Shown one piece after another: positions 1-8,923 of a stretch of 35,435 nt of DNA. This DNA is from Myxococcales bacterium. GTDB taxonomy: Bacteria; Myxococcota_A; UBA9160; SMWR01. Location: NCBI GenBank assembly GCA_013215605.1, contig JABSQW010000004.1:1-35435 (forward strand). Reading direction: 5' to 3'. Each line of letters begins with the position of its first letter. Position 1 is the stretch's first letter. The notes under the pieces were generated by a model. It was given only the letters and a program-made list of their open reading frames with translations, had not been told where the DNA came from and did no database searches. A program made the position numbers and the translations under genes.

Positions 1-956
1 AGGAGAGCATCGCCCTCGATCTGAAGGACGACGCCGACCGCACCATCTTCGAGCAGCTCCTCGCACGCGCTGATGTTCTGATCGAGAACTTTCGACCGGG
101 CGCCATGGCTCGCCTCGGCTACGGCTTCGACGACCTCCGCCCGCGATTTCCGAAGCTCGTATACGCATCGGCTTCGGGATTCGGGCAGACGGGGCCGTAC
201 GCCTCGCGTCCCGCCTACGACATCGTCGTGCAGGCGATGGGCGGCATCATGAGCCTCACGGGGCACGAGGGGACGCCGCCGACGCGTGTCGGCACGTCTG
301 TGGGCGATCTTGCGGCTGGGCTCTTCACCACGATCGGGATCCAGTCCGCGCTGCTCGCGCGGGAGACCTCCGGGCAGGGCACCCACGTCGACGTCGCCAT
401 GCTCGACTCCCAGGTGGCCATACTCGAGAACGCGATCGCGCGTTACGAGGCCACCGGGACGGCCCCCGGTCCCCTCGGCAATCGCCACCCGTCGATCACA
501 CCGTTCGAAGCGCTCGCGACGAACGACGGGTTCGTCGTGATTGCCGCAGGCAACGACGCGCTGTTCGAGGCGCTGTGTCGGGTCCTCGACCGTCCTGAGT
601 TCGCCAGCGATCCGCGCTTCGCCTCCAACGACGACCGCACGGCGAACCAGCCGGCGCTGAAGGAACTCCTCGAGGCGGCGCTCGCCGGCCAAACCACCGA
701 CGCGTGGCTCGCTCGCCTCACCGAAGCGGGCATCCCCTGCGGTCCCGTCAACGACGTACCGGCCGTCCTCGCCCATCCCCAGGTTGCCGCGCGGAACATG
801 CTCGTGACCGTCGACGATCCTGTCGCCGGACCCACGAGGATGGCCGGCAATCCCATCAAGCTCGCCGACTTCCCGGACCCCCCGACCCGACCCCGCGCCC
901 CAACCCTCGACGAACACCGGGCCCAGATCCTCGACTGGCTGAAAACTCCCTCCTGA
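1..956 (+). CDS. CaiB/BaiF class III CoA transferase (5' truncated)
   Basis: The reading frame is open from base 3, so the gene begins upstream of the window; 317 residues are visible. The first visible residues (ESIALDLK, then ADVLIENFRPG) are the typical N-terminal part of the class III CoA-transferase family, which moves CoA between carboxylic acids through an aspartyl-CoA thioester. The segment GQGTHVDVAMLDS carries the Asp (codon 405-407) that aligns with the catalytic Asp of formyl-CoA transferase and CaiB. The C-terminal half (GIPCGPVNDVPAVLAHPQV) is also typical. The internal ATG at 105 is not the start, because family-conserved residues precede it. The gene ends convergently with the methyltransferase, 32 nt away. 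The substrate cannot be read from sequence; the neighbourhood suggests activation of an acyl or lipid-derived acid. Confidence 0.93.
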   Translation, partial: ESIALDLKDDADRTIFEQLLARADVLIENFRPGAMARLGYGFDDLRPRFPKLVYASASGFGQTGPYASRPAYDIVVQAMGGIMSLTGHEGTPPTRVGTSVGDLAAGLFTTIGIQSALLARETSGQGTHVDVAMLDSQVAILENAIARYEATGTAPGPLGNRHPSITPFEALATNDGFVVIAAGNDALFEALCRVLDRPEFASDPRFASNDDRTANQPALKELLEAALAGQTTDAWLARLTEAGIPCGPVNDVPAVLAHPQVAARNMLVTVDDPVAGPTRMAGNPIKLADFPDPPTRPRAPTLDEHRAQILDWLKTPS

Positions 957-988
957 CCCCCCACCCACGTCCCCCAGGTTTCGTTCGG

Positions 989-1858
989 CTAGCGGGCTCG
1001 GGCGGCTACCACCCATGCGGCTGCGTCCATGCGGACTCCCTTTCCCGTGGCGTGGGGGGAGAGCGCGTCGCGAACCGCGTCGCGAATTTCCTGTGTCACG
1101 TCCTGGCCACTCGCTTTCAGCGCCGCCGAGGCGGGTCCCATCTCGAGCGCAAAATCGACGATCTCGTCGAGAGTTCCGCCGCCTCCGAGAGACACCTCGG
1201 TGCGCAGGGGATCGACGTCGATACTCGTGTAGCCCGCATCGCCGAGGATCGCGCGCACCCGGTCCGGGTCGCCCATCGAGAAGGGGCCGGGCGCTCCGGG
1301 CGCGGGACGCGGCGTGTTCGAGAGATCGACGAGGCCGGCGATCGCGGCCATGGGCTCCGACATCCAGGGATTCTCGGAGAGCGGCTGCCAGCACACGAAG
1401 GCGAGTCCGCCGCTGTCCGCGATGCCTCGCCGCAGATTCGCGAACGCCGCGACGGGATCGGCGAAGAACATCACGCCGAAGCGTGAGAACACCGCGTCGA
1501 AGGCTCCCTGGGGAAACGTGTGGGTCTGCGCGTCAGCGTGGACGAACGACACGTTTGCAGCCGGTACCGCTTTCGCTCGCGCCGCCGCGCGCTCGAGCAT
1601 CGGACCGGAGATGTCGGCACCGAGCACCGAGCCCGACTCCCCGACGCGCTCCGCGAGCTGCAGCGACGTCTGCCCGCACCCGCAGCCCACGTCGAGCACC
1701 TTCGCCCCGGCGCCGATCCCGCCGGTCTGCATCGCGGCGAGGCCGAGCGGCGCAATCTGTTCGTCGAGTCGCGTCTCGAGGCGGACCCACTTCGGCCCCG
1801 ACTGTTCGTTCCAGTAGCGGATCTGCTCGCTATTCGGTCCAGAGGCGGATAGGGACAT
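989..1858 (-). CDS. Class I SAM-dependent methyltransferase
   Basis: A 289-residue methyltransferase of the UbiE/Methyltransf_11/25 type. Motif I, VLDVGCGCGQTS (residues 54-65), binds SAM; the acidic residue after strand 2 lies in LGADIS (79-84), and VHADAQ with FDAVFSRFGVMFF follows as motifs II-III. The ATG at 1858 is preferred over an in-frame upstream start at 1981 because GGAGG stands just upstream (1863-1867) and the longer version only adds a low-complexity Arg-rich tail. It is the last gene of a minus-strand operon with aat (35 nt upstream) and the ABM-domain gene. The methyl acceptor is unknown; similar proteins are often annotated loosely as ubiquinone-type or small-molecule methyltransferases. 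It is soluble, with no membrane segment. Confidence 0.88.
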   Translation of the reverse strand: MSLSASGPNSEQIRYWNEQSGPKWVRLETRLDEQIAPLGLAAMQTGGIGAGAKVLDVGCGCGQTSLQLAERVGESGSVLGADISGPMLERAAARAKAVPAANVSFVHADAQTHTFPQGAFDAVFSRFGVMFFADPVAAFANLRRGIADSGGLAFVCWQPLSENPWMSEPMAAIAGLVDLSNTPRPAPGAPGPFSMGDPDRVRAILGDAGYTSIDVDPLRTEVSLGGGGTLDEIVDFALEMGPASAALKASGQDVTQEIRDAVRDALSPHATGKGVRMDAAAWVVAARAR

Positions 1859-1893
1859 GGATCCTCCGTTTTCGACGCGAGAAATCCCTGGTC

Positions 1894-2583
1894 CTAGGGT
1901 GCGTCGAGGGTCCAGCGGCCGCGCCGCGTGGGTTGAGACACGGCTCCCTCGAGCGCGATGAGGAAGCGGTCGCGACTCCACTCCGTGGCGCCAAATCGCT
2001 CGAGGTGATCGGTGTAGACCTGACAGTCTACGAGATCGAACCCCCAGCGCTCGAGCTGCACGACGAGCATCGCGAAGGGGATCTTCGAGGCGTCGTTGCG
2101 CCGCGCGAACATCGACTCGCCGAAGAAGCCGGTGCCGAGCGACACGCCGTAGAGCCCGCCGACGAGCTCATCGCCGTCCCAGGCCTCGGCGCTGTGCGCA
2201 AAGCCGAGCTCGTGGAGCTCGCAGTAACCCTCGATCATCTCCTCGGTGATCCACGTCCCATCCTGTCCGGGACGCGGCACCGCGGCGCACGCGCGAATCA
2301 CGTCTTCGAACGCGGTGTCGAGCGTCAACTGGAACGGCGATCGCTTGAGCGCGCGACGCAGGCTTCGCGACAGCTTGATTTCGCTCGGCAGCAGCACCAT
2401 CCGGGGATCCGGCGAATGCCAGAGGATGGGGAGCCCCTCTTCGTACCAGGGGAAGATGCCCATCGAGTAGGCGATCAAGAGGCGCTCGGGACTCAGGTCG
2501 CCCCCGACGGCGAGCAGCCCCGTCGGATCCGCGTGGTCGGCGGGAGGAAATATCAGCTCGTCCGACAACCGATACACCGGCAT
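1894..2583 (-). CDS. aat: Leucyl/phenylalanyl-tRNA-protein transferase
   Basis: A 229-residue protein of normal family length. Aat transfers Leu or Phe from its aminoacyl-tRNA to N-terminal Arg or Lys of proteins, marking them for ClpAP through ClpS (bacterial N-degron pathway). Diagnostic stretches are visible: [82 protein letters not shown] and [12 protein letters not shown]. The start is the ATG at 2583, 14 nt after the ABM gene stop, with no strong Shine-Dalgarno, so translation may be coupled. It sits between an ABM-domain protein and a methyltransferase. ClpS/ClpA are not in this window. Cytoplasmic; assignment is secure. Confidence 0.97.
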   Translation of the reverse strand: MPVYRLSDELIFPPADHADPTGLLAVGGDLSPERLLIAYSMGIFPWYEEGLPILWHSPDPRMVLLPSEIKLSRSLRRALKRSPFQLTLDTAFEDVIRACAAVPRPGQDGTWITEEMIEGYCELHELGFAHSAEAWDGDELVGGLYGVSLGTGFFGESMFARRNDASKIPFAMLVVQLERWGFDLVDCQVYTDHLERFGATEWSRDRFLIALEGAVSQPTRRGRWTLDAP

Positions 2584-2597
2584 GCGTCGCGTCCGCT

Positions 2598-2912
2598 TCA
2601 GCCGCTACGCCCGGGATCCCCGGCGCTGGGCGCGACGTAGTGCTCGACCATCGGAAACGGATCGTAGAAGTGGTGGAGGAGTCGCTTCCACTCCTGGTAC
2701 TCGGGAGATCCGCGAAAGCCCTCGGTGTGATCCTCGAGTGTCTCCCAACGGACCAGAAGAATGTGGCGGTCGCGCTGTTCGACGCACGCGAGCAGCTCGT
2801 GGGAGACGTAGCCGGGCATCGCGGCGATGATCGCCTCCGCGCGATCGAACGCCTCGCGAAACGCTGGCGACTCGCCGGGACAGACGTCGAGAATCGCGAC
2901 TTCGAGCACCAC
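2598..2912 (-). CDS. Antibiotic biosynthesis monooxygenase (ABM) domain protein
   Basis: A 104-residue single-domain protein with the dimeric alpha/beta ABM ferredoxin-like pattern: a first strand [12 protein letters not shown], a helix rich in Ala ([15 protein letters not shown]), then [34 protein letters not shown] split over the next strands, and a C-terminal [10 protein letters not shown] helix. This family includes cofactor-free monooxygenases, haem-degrading enzymes and quinol/aldehyde-acting proteins, so the fold is more certain than the reaction. The start is a GTG at 2912 with an AGGA-type ribosome site upstream. It is the first gene of the minus-strand operon that continues into aat and the methyltransferase. 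A 173-bp gap separates it from the divergent crotonase gene and presumably holds both promoters. Confidence 0.85.
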   Translation of the reverse strand: MVLEVAILDVCPGESPAFREAFDRAEAIIAAMPGYVSHELLACVEQRDRHILLVRWETLEDHTEGFRGSPEYQEWKRLLHHFYDPFPMVEHYVAPSAGDPGRSG

Positions 2913-3085
2913 CCCGGGATCCTACCAATTGCTGAACCCTTCGTCGGGGGTCGAAGTCCCCATCCCGTCCCTCTCCGAGCGCAGCGGGTATCGCGACACG
3001 CAGTCCTTGACCGCGTTCGACCCGCCGGAGCATTCTTCGGGTACGCACCCGTATCAGCGGTGCGCCGAAGCTTTGGGGAGAGTTC

Positions 3086-3889
3086 GTGGGAACCATCGAG
3101 ATCACGAAGCCGCGACCGCGCACGACGGTCATCACCATGAACCGCCCGGAGCGGTTGAACTCGATGGCGTTCGAGGTCATGGTTCCGCTCCACGAGGCGT
3201 TCGCCGAGGTCGCAGAGGATCACGACACGGGCGTGGTCATCCTTACGGGAACCGGACGCGGCTTCTGCTCCGGCGCCGACACGGAGGGCGGTGAGCCGCC
3301 CCCGAACATCGAAGGGCTCACGCTCACGCGCATCGCGACGCGGGCGATGAAGATTCTCGCCGACCTCGTTCCGGCGATGCGCCACATGCCGCAGCCCGTG
3401 ATCTGCGCGGTGAATGGCGCGGCCATCGGCGGCGGCATGTGCCTCACCCTCGGTGGCGACGTCCGGATCGCGGGTGAGTCCGCGTACTTTCGCGCGGCGG
3501 GCATCAACAACGGCCTGACGGCCACGGAGCTCGGACTGAGCTTCCTGCTGCCGCGCGCGGTCGGCACTTCTCGCGCGTTCGAGATCATGCTTTCCGGACG
3601 CGACGTATCGGCGAAGGAGGCCGCGGAGATCGGTCTCGTGTCGCGCACGGTCCCCGACGACCAGCTTCTCGACACCGCCCTCGATCTCGCCGACCAGATC
3701 AACGGCTGGAGCACCCAGGGCGTTCAGCTCACGAAGCGCATGATGTGGTCGGGCCTCGAAACCTCGAGCCTCGACGCGGCCATCGAGCTCGAGAGCCACA
3801 CCCAGCTCTACGTCCGCCTGACGACGCAGAACTTCGAAGAGGCGACGCGCGCCCGCAAAGAGGGACGCAAGCCCGTCTTCGTCGATTGA
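3086..3889 (+). CDS. Enoyl-CoA hydratase/isomerase (crotonase) family protein
   Basis: A 267-residue crotonase-fold protein starting at a GTG (3086) with GGGGAG at 3075-3080 as ribosome site. N-terminal ITMNRPERLNSM, the first oxyanion-hole segment GRGFCSGAD (58-65) and the second AVNGAAIGGGMCLTLGGD (109-125) are clear, as is the C-terminal IGLVSRTVP. The position of the first canonical hydratase Glu (in GGGCEL of mitochondrial ECH) is Cys119 here, and the second canonical Glu position is not Glu either; E148 in LTATELG is a candidate acid/base. It could therefore be an isomerase, hydrolase or a divergent hydratase. It leads a plus-strand run; the HpnL-like gene follows after 44 nt. Confidence 0.92.
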   Translation: MGTIEITKPRPRTTVITMNRPERLNSMAFEVMVPLHEAFAEVAEDHDTGVVILTGTGRGFCSGADTEGGEPPPNIEGLTLTRIATRAMKILADLVPAMRHMPQPVICAVNGAAIGGGMCLTLGGDVRIAGESAYFRAAGINNGLTATELGLSFLLPRAVGTSRAFEIMLSGRDVSAKEAAEIGLVSRTVPDDQLLDTALDLADQINGWSTQGVQLTKRMMWSGLETSSLDAAIELESHTQLYVRLTTQNFEEATRARKEGRKPVFVD

Positions 3890-3933
3890 CCCCGGTCCCG
3901 TACCCCACGCGCGCCCACTGCTGAGGTTCCCGG

Positions 3934-4956
3934 TTGAAGCTCGCGATCCGCATCCTCTTGCTCGCGCTGGGCCTCGGGCTCTTCGCGTGGCTCGTCGCGC
4001 GCTCCGATCCGCGCGAGATCTGGGCGACGCTCAGCGTGATGGGCTGGGCGGCGCCGCTGATCCTGTGCCCGTACTTCCTGGTGTACGTGGCGGACACGTT
4101 GGGGTGGCGTTTCGCCTTCGGTGGGGCGTATCCGAAGACGCTCACGTTTCCGCGCCTGTTCCGCATCCGTTGGATGGGCGAGGCGGTCAACAACATCGCG
4201 CCCACCGTGCACATCGGTGGCGAGGCGGTGAAGGTCTACCTGCTGTCGAAGCTCGGCTACCCGACCACCCAGGCCGCCGCGAGCGCGGTGGTCGGCAAGA
4301 CGACGCAATTTCTCGGGCAGGCGATCTTCCTCACACTCGGCGCTGTCGCGTCGATCCAGGTGCTGGGGGCCGCTGGAACCCTGCGGTGGGTGATGCTCGG
4401 CATCATCAGCTTCATCTCGCTGATCGTCGCGACGCTCTTCTGGCTGCAGCGCCGCGGTCTGTTCGGCTCGATCTTTCGCGGCCTCGAGCGCCTCGGCCTG
4501 CGCTCTGCCACGCTCGACCGCCACCGCGTGCGCCTCCTCGAGATCGACACTCAGATCGTCGACTTCTACGCCGGAGAGCGACCGTGGTTTCGCGCGAGTC
4601 TCGCCGCGTTCACGACTGGGTGGTTGCTCGACACCCTCGAGATCTTCTTCGTCGCCTGGCTGATGGACATCGAGCTCGGGTGGGTGCAGGCCCTATCGAT
4701 CGAGGCTTTCATCGGTGTCGCCAAGGGCGTCGGGATGATCTCTCCCGGTGCGATTGGAATTCAAGAAGCCGGCATCGTCCTGCTCTGCCGCCTCGCCGGG
4801 GCGCCGGACGTCTTCGGCGTATCCTACGCGGTGCTGCGCCGTGGCAGAGAGCTCGCCTACGCGGCGGTGGGCTGGGGGATGCTCTTCATCGAGGAGTCGA
4901 CGATTCGGGGAATCACGGAGCGGGTGGTGGCGGGGACGTCCGAGGACGCCTCCTGA
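3934..4956 (+). CDS. HpnL-like / UPF0104 (LPG-synthase flippase-domain) membrane protein
   Basis: A 340-residue polytopic protein with about eight hydrophobic segments, starting at TTG (3934) after a TGAGG ribosome site. Family signatures of the lysylphosphatidylglycerol synthase TM region/UPF0104 group are present: WMGEAVNNIAP, HIGGEAVKVYLL, AAASAVVGKTTQFLG and the C-terminal GMISPGAIGIQEAGIVLL. This family has the flippase half of MprF without the aminoacyl transferase domain; the hopanoid-associated HpnL proteins belong to it. It is followed 113 nt downstream by an HpnN-like RND gene, which supports a role in lipid movement at the inner membrane. The hpnL name is not applied because no hopanoid biosynthesis gene is visible. 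Confidence 0.85.
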   Translation: MKLAIRILLLALGLGLFAWLVARSDPREIWATLSVMGWAAPLILCPYFLVYVADTLGWRFAFGGAYPKTLTFPRLFRIRWMGEAVNNIAPTVHIGGEAVKVYLLSKLGYPTTQAAASAVVGKTTQFLGQAIFLTLGAVASIQVLGAAGTLRWVMLGIISFISLIVATLFWLQRRGLFGSIFRGLERLGLRSATLDRHRVRLLEIDTQIVDFYAGERPWFRASLAAFTTGWLLDTLEIFFVAWLMDIELGWVQALSIEAFIGVAKGVGMISPGAIGIQEAGIVLLCRLAGAPDVFGVSYAVLRRGRELAYAAVGWGMLFIEESTIRGITERVVAGTSEDAS

Positions 4957-4986
4957 GGAGACACCGTCGCCGAGCGGAGGCTGGCA

Positions 4987-5003
4987 GGCGGGCTTTGCCC
5001 GCC
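4987..5003. repeat. Perfect hairpin GGCGGGC-TTT-GCCCGCC
   Basis: A 7-bp perfect inverted repeat (4987-4993 with 4997-5003) with a TTT loop in the gap between the HpnL-like and HpnN-like genes. No T-run follows, so it is not a classical intrinsic terminator. The GGGC-TTT-GCCC core recurs at 7779-7801 and, in altered form, at 12711-12731. Confidence 0.6.
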
Positions 5004-5069
5004 GCTACCCAGCCGGGCTAGCTTCCGCCCCCCACTGGAACTGCCAACAACGGAAGTGGAAGAACCTCT

Positions 5070-7712
5070 TTGAACACCCCGCCGCCCCCCGTGCGCGACG
5101 AGCCCAATCTCTACGTCCGGAAGCTGACGTCCATCGTGGGCGCGGTCGCACGCGTGCCGGGTCTCGCGCTGCTCGTGCTTGGACTGTGGACCGTCGCCAC
5201 CGTCGTCTATTCCGCCCAGACGCTGCGGATCAACTCGGACGATGCGCCGCTCACCCCGCAGGACGCGCCGTTTCGCCTCGACTACCAAACGTATGTAGGA
5301 GCGTTCCCCCAATTCGACGAGACGACGCTCATTGTGCTCACTTCGGACTCGTTCGCCCTCGCAGAGGATGCGATCGAGCGCTTGAGCGCTGCGCTGAAGG
5401 CAAACACGGAAGTCATCTCGACCGTCTTCGCGCCCGGAATCGACGACTTCACGAAGGACCACGCCTTTCTGTATCTCGATCTCGAGGACTTCGAAGAGGT
5501 GGCGCTGAGTCTGGCCGAAGCGCAACCGGCCCTCACCGCGCTCACTTCGGATCCGAGTCTCCGGGGTCTGTTCGGCGAGTTCGAGCTGAGCCTCGATGCG
5601 CTCGTCGAAACGGGCGAGCTGCCCACCGGCTTCGCGCGCATGGCGGACCGCGTCAGCGATGTCGCGGAGTCGCTGCTCGTGGGGGAGCCGCGGAAGATCG
5701 CGTGGATGGACGAGATCCTCGGGCAGGACGACGAGGTCTACCGGGTCATCCTCGTCCAGGGTGTGAAGGACTTCGACCAGTCCGTCTCGACGGCCCGCTT
5801 GATCCACACGATTCGCGACACGGCGCGCGAGCTCGGGATCACGCCGGAGCGCGGCGTCACCCTGCGGCTCACCGGCCAGGTGCCTCTCGCCCACGACGAG
5901 ATCGAGGCGCTCCAGAGCGGGCTCGTCATGGCGGGCAGTCTGTCGGTGCTGCTCCTCACGATCATTCTCGGATTCGGCGTGCGATCGCTGCGCATCGTGG
6001 TCGCGACCTTCGTCACGCTCGGTGCGAGCCTCAGCTGGTCGACGGCCTTCGCAATGGCCACGGTGGGCGAGTTCAACATCATCTCAGCGGCATTCGGCGT
6101 GCTGCTGATCGGGCTGGGTGTCGATTTCGCGCTGCACATCGGCCTTCGGTACGAGGAGGAGACGAGCCGCGGGGTCCCTGTTCCCGAGGCGCTCGAGCGC
6201 GCGGCGACGGGCGTAGGTGGCGCCGTGTCGCTCTGCTCGGTGACGTCCGCCATCGGCTTTCTCTCCTTCGTTCCCACCCGCTACTACGGACTCGGAGCGC
6301 TCGGCATCATCGCGGGCGGCGGCATGCTCATCTCGCTCGCGGCGAGCTTCAGCGTGTTCCCCGCGATGCTCGCGATCATGGGCGCTCCAAGTCGCAAGCC
6401 GGTCGGCGACGGTGGACTCGCGGGTCGCCTGTACCCGGTGCTGCTGCGGAACTCGCGTGCGGTGGTCGCCGTCGCGGGCGTCATCGCGCTGGCCGCCGTT
6501 GGGCTCACGACGCGCACGACCTTCGACTTCAGCACCCTCAGCATGCGCGATCCCGATTCCGAGTCGGTCCGGACGCTGATGGAGCTCCACGAAGAGGGAA
6601 TCGTCACCGACTACGCGGCCATCGCGATCGCCGATGACTTCGAAGCGAGCTTCGAGATGGCAGACCGACTCGGCGTGCTCGAGGAGGTTTCCGAGGTGAG
6701 ACCGCCGTCGTACTACGTCCCCGAGGACCAGGACGAGAAGCTCCTGCAGCTCGACGACGTCACGTTCTTCCTCGAACCGTTCCTGAACCCGCCGCCGGCG
6801 CTGCCGCCTCCTGATCGTTTCCAGCAGCTGGCGGCCTTCGAGAGTCTGCGCGCCCAGATCGGCGAACTACCCGACAGCGATGAGTCGGCGGACCCCGAGA
6901 GCTGGGAGGCCATCCGAAGGCTCGGTGCGAATCTCACGAAGCTCGCGGACCGGCCGGACGTCGCGTCGACGATCGATGTGCTCGACGAACTCGTCGTGTC
7001 CGATCTGCCCGAGCGGATGGAATGGCTGCGCCGCGCGGTAATGCCGAACGAAGTGAACTTCGACGACCTGCCCGCCGAAGTGCGCGAACGCGTCGTCGCG
7101 CCGGGCGGCCAAACGCTCGTGAGTGCAATCCCGCGTGACGACCTGCGCGACCTCGACGCGCTCACGCGCTTCGTCGGCGCGGTAGCGGACGTGGCCCCGC
7201 ATGCAACCGGGCGACCGGCGGTCGAGGCTGGCATCGGTGACATCGTCGTAACCGCCTTTCAGCAGGCGATCGGACTGGCGCTCGTCGTGATCTCCGTGGT
7301 GTTGATCGTCACTCTTCGCGACGCCGTCGACGCGCTGCTCGTGCTCGCGCCGATCACTCTCGCCGCGTTTCTGACCATCGCCACGGGCGTGTTGATCGAC
7401 ATGCCGTTCAACATGACGAACGTGGTGGTCGTGCCTCTCGTACTCGGCCTCGGGGTCGACAACGGGATCCATGTCTTCATGCGGGTGCGGGGCGATCACT
7501 CGCTCTCCGCCGCGATGACGTCGAGCACCCCGCGCGCGGTTTTGCTGAGCGCTCTGACCACCCTCGCTGCGTTTGCTTCGCTCGCGGTATCTGGCCACCC
7601 AGGGATCTACAGCATCGGTGTGCTGCTCTCGGTGGCGGTCGTGGCGCTGATCGTGAGTGCTCTCGTCGTGCTCCCCGCCCTGATCGTCGTCGCCGGACGC
7701 AACGAGGGCTAG
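5070..7712 (+). CDS. HpnN-like MMPL/RND lipid transporter
   Basis: An 880-residue RND-superfamily protein of the MMPL/HpnN branch, starting at TTG (5070) after a GGAAGA ribosome site. Order: membrane segment near residues 30-48; a porter domain (51-280) with FPQFDETTLIVL and DPSLRGLFGEFELSLDAL, very like the hopanoid transporter HpnN; five more membrane segments (about 283-440) with the functional Asp in GLGVDFALHIGLRYEEE (D352); a seventh segment near 462-482; a second porter domain; and a last membrane bundle with GLGVDNGIHVFMR. HpnN proteins carry hopanoids from the inner membrane toward the outer membrane, energised by the proton gradient. The substrate could be another lipid; resemblance to HpnN is judged by eye. 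It ends convergently with the phosphotransferase gene. Confidence 0.88.
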   Translation: MNTPPPPVRDEPNLYVRKLTSIVGAVARVPGLALLVLGLWTVATVVYSAQTLRINSDDAPLTPQDAPFRLDYQTYVGAFPQFDETTLIVLTSDSFALAEDAIERLSAALKANTEVISTVFAPGIDDFTKDHAFLYLDLEDFEEVALSLAEAQPALTALTSDPSLRGLFGEFELSLDALVETGELPTGFARMADRVSDVAESLLVGEPRKIAWMDEILGQDDEVYRVILVQGVKDFDQSVSTARLIHTIRDTARELGITPERGVTLRLTGQVPLAHDEIEALQSGLVMAGSLSVLLLTIILGFGVRSLRIVVATFVTLGASLSWSTAFAMATVGEFNIISAAFGVLLIGLGVDFALHIGLRYEEETSRGVPVPEALERAATGVGGAVSLCSVTSAIGFLSFVPTRYYGLGALGIIAGGGMLISLAASFSVFPAMLAIMGAPSRKPVGDGGLAGRLYPVLLRNSRAVVAVAGVIALAAVGLTTRTTFDFSTLSMRDPDSESVRTLMELHEEGIVTDYAAIAIADDFEASFEMADRLGVLEEVSEVRPPSYYVPEDQDEKLLQLDDVTFFLEPFLNPPPALPPPDRFQQLAAFESLRAQIGELPDSDESADPESWEAIRRLGANLTKLADRPDVASTIDVLDELVVSDLPERMEWLRRAVMPNEVNFDDLPAEVRERVVAPGGQTLVSAIPRDDLRDLDALTRFVGAVADVAPHATGRPAVEAGIGDIVVTAFQQAIGLALVVISVVLIVTLRDAVDALLVLAPITLAAFLTIATGVLIDMPFNMTNVVVVPLVLGLGVDNGIHVFMRVRGDHSLSAAMTSSTPRAVLLSALTTLAAFASLAVSGHPGIYSIGVLLSVAVVALIVSALVVLPALIVVAGRNEG

Positions 7713-7778
7713 CCCGCGCCGCAGGCCGAAGGCAAGCGCGAAGCGCGCGCGGCGAGCCGGAGGTGAACGACGCCGGGT

Positions 7779-7801
7779 CGATCCGGGCTTTGCCCGGATC
7801 G
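7779..7801. terminator. Perfect 10-bp stem hairpin between convergent genes
   Basis: CGATCCGGGC (7779-7788), a TTT loop and GCCCGGATCG (7792-7801) form a very stable hairpin in the 98-bp gap between the stop of the RND gene (7712) and the stop of the convergent phosphotransferase gene (7811). It could end transcription from both sides, although no T-tract follows. The core is shared with 4987-5003 and 12711-12731, so it may instead be a copy of a small dispersed palindrome. Confidence 0.55.
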
Positions 7802-7810
7802 GGGGCCCCG

Positions 7811-8923
7811 CTAACCGGCGAGGCGAAGCTCGGCGCTCGGCTGGCCGTCGACCGGGGGGAGGGGCTCGAGCGTGGTGTCGACCAGGACGGGCTCTCCGCG
7901 CAGGGCCGCGACCGTCGAGGCGAAGTGGCGAAGCGTGATCGCGGCGAGGACCGTTGCGACCGCGTAGGCCGCGGCGTCTTGAGCGATGGGCAGCGCACCG
8001 AATGCCGCGAAACCGGCGGTCGCTGCCAGTGCGCCCACCACGACCCAGTCGAGTCGCGGCGTCGTCTTTCCGAGCAGGCGACCTACCACAGGCCGAGCCG
8101 TGAACACCGGGTTCAGGAAGAACGCCACGGCCAGGTAGGCGACCGGGCTCAAGCCGCCGGTTGCCGCCCAGAGTATCAGCGCGAGGTGCGTGAACAGGAC
8201 GGGCAGGAAATCCGCGCGGGATTCGGTGACGCGGCGTACGGCCGAGAAGAACGTCCACAGTGCCTGGGCGATGACGCCGACGCTCATCCACACCGCGAGG
8301 GACACGCCGGCGATGAAAGTTGCGACGAGTACATCGGCGCCGAAGACCGCCAACACCACGTAGAGGAGGGCAACCGTCGTGTTGCCCTCGATGTCCGCCA
8401 CACGACCGGTGCGGAAGACGCCGGTTTGCCGCAGCTCCCACTGCACGGAGAAGAACGCCAGTGTGCCGAAGCACAGCACGCCGAGTGTGAGCAGCGGGGG
8501 CAGGCCGGCGGCCATACAGCCGCCGAGCACGATGAACCCGTTGTTCAGCGTGTCGAGCCAGTGATCGAGGAACTCGCCGAGGCGCGTACCACGACCGAGG
8601 CGCCGCGCGTGGGCGCCGTCGAGATTGTCGAGCGTCACGTAGGCGAGCACGAGGACGGCCGCCGTGGACAGGGCGAGCGGGTTGTGTCGAAGCGTCGCCG
8701 AAAGGCCGAACGACACCGCGCAACAGAAGGTGGAGATCAGCGTCATCGCGTTCGGGGAAAGCGAGTTCGGCAGCACGTCGAGAATCCGGTTCCACAGGAA
8801 CCGGCGATACAGCGGCCGAAGGATCGACTGCTGGGAGCTCTCGTAGACGTAGTTGGCGCGAGACAAAGAAACGTCTCCACGGGGCACGGACGGGGGGTTG
8901 GAAATTTCACGCTGATTTAGCAT
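7811..8923 (-). CDS. CDP-alcohol phosphotransferase, choline/ethanolamine-phosphotransferase-like
   Basis: A 370-residue membrane protein from the ATG at 8923 (a GTG at 8932 would add three residues). The complete CDP-alcohol phosphotransferase motif is present: D99, D102, G103, A106, R107, G116, D120 and D124 in LDNLDGAHARRLGRG-TRLGEFLDHWLD. The N-terminal part, YVYESSQQSILRPLYRRFLW followed by PNSLSPNAMTLIST, and the length (about ten membrane segments) resemble eukaryotic choline/ethanolamine phosphotransferases (Kennedy pathway) more than the short bacterial PgsA or PssA. The family joins a CDP-linked aminoalcohol to diacylglycerol, or related pairs, at the membrane. The substrate is inferred, not shown. 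It is monocistronic and divergent from the DUF5690-like gene. Confidence 0.88.
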   Translation of the reverse strand: MLNQREISNPPSVPRGDVSLSRANYVYESSQQSILRPLYRRFLWNRILDVLPNSLSPNAMTLISTFCCAVSFGLSATLRHNPLALSTAAVLVLAYVTLDNLDGAHARRLGRGTRLGEFLDHWLDTLNNGFIVLGGCMAAGLPPLLTLGVLCFGTLAFFSVQWELRQTGVFRTGRVADIEGNTTVALLYVVLAVFGADVLVATFIAGVSLAVWMSVGVIAQALWTFFSAVRRVTESRADFLPVLFTHLALILWAATGGLSPVAYLAVAFFLNPVFTARPVVGRLLGKTTPRLDWVVVGALAATAGFAAFGALPIAQDAAAYAVATVLAAITLRHFASTVAALRGEPVLVDTTLEPLPPVDGQPSAELRLAG

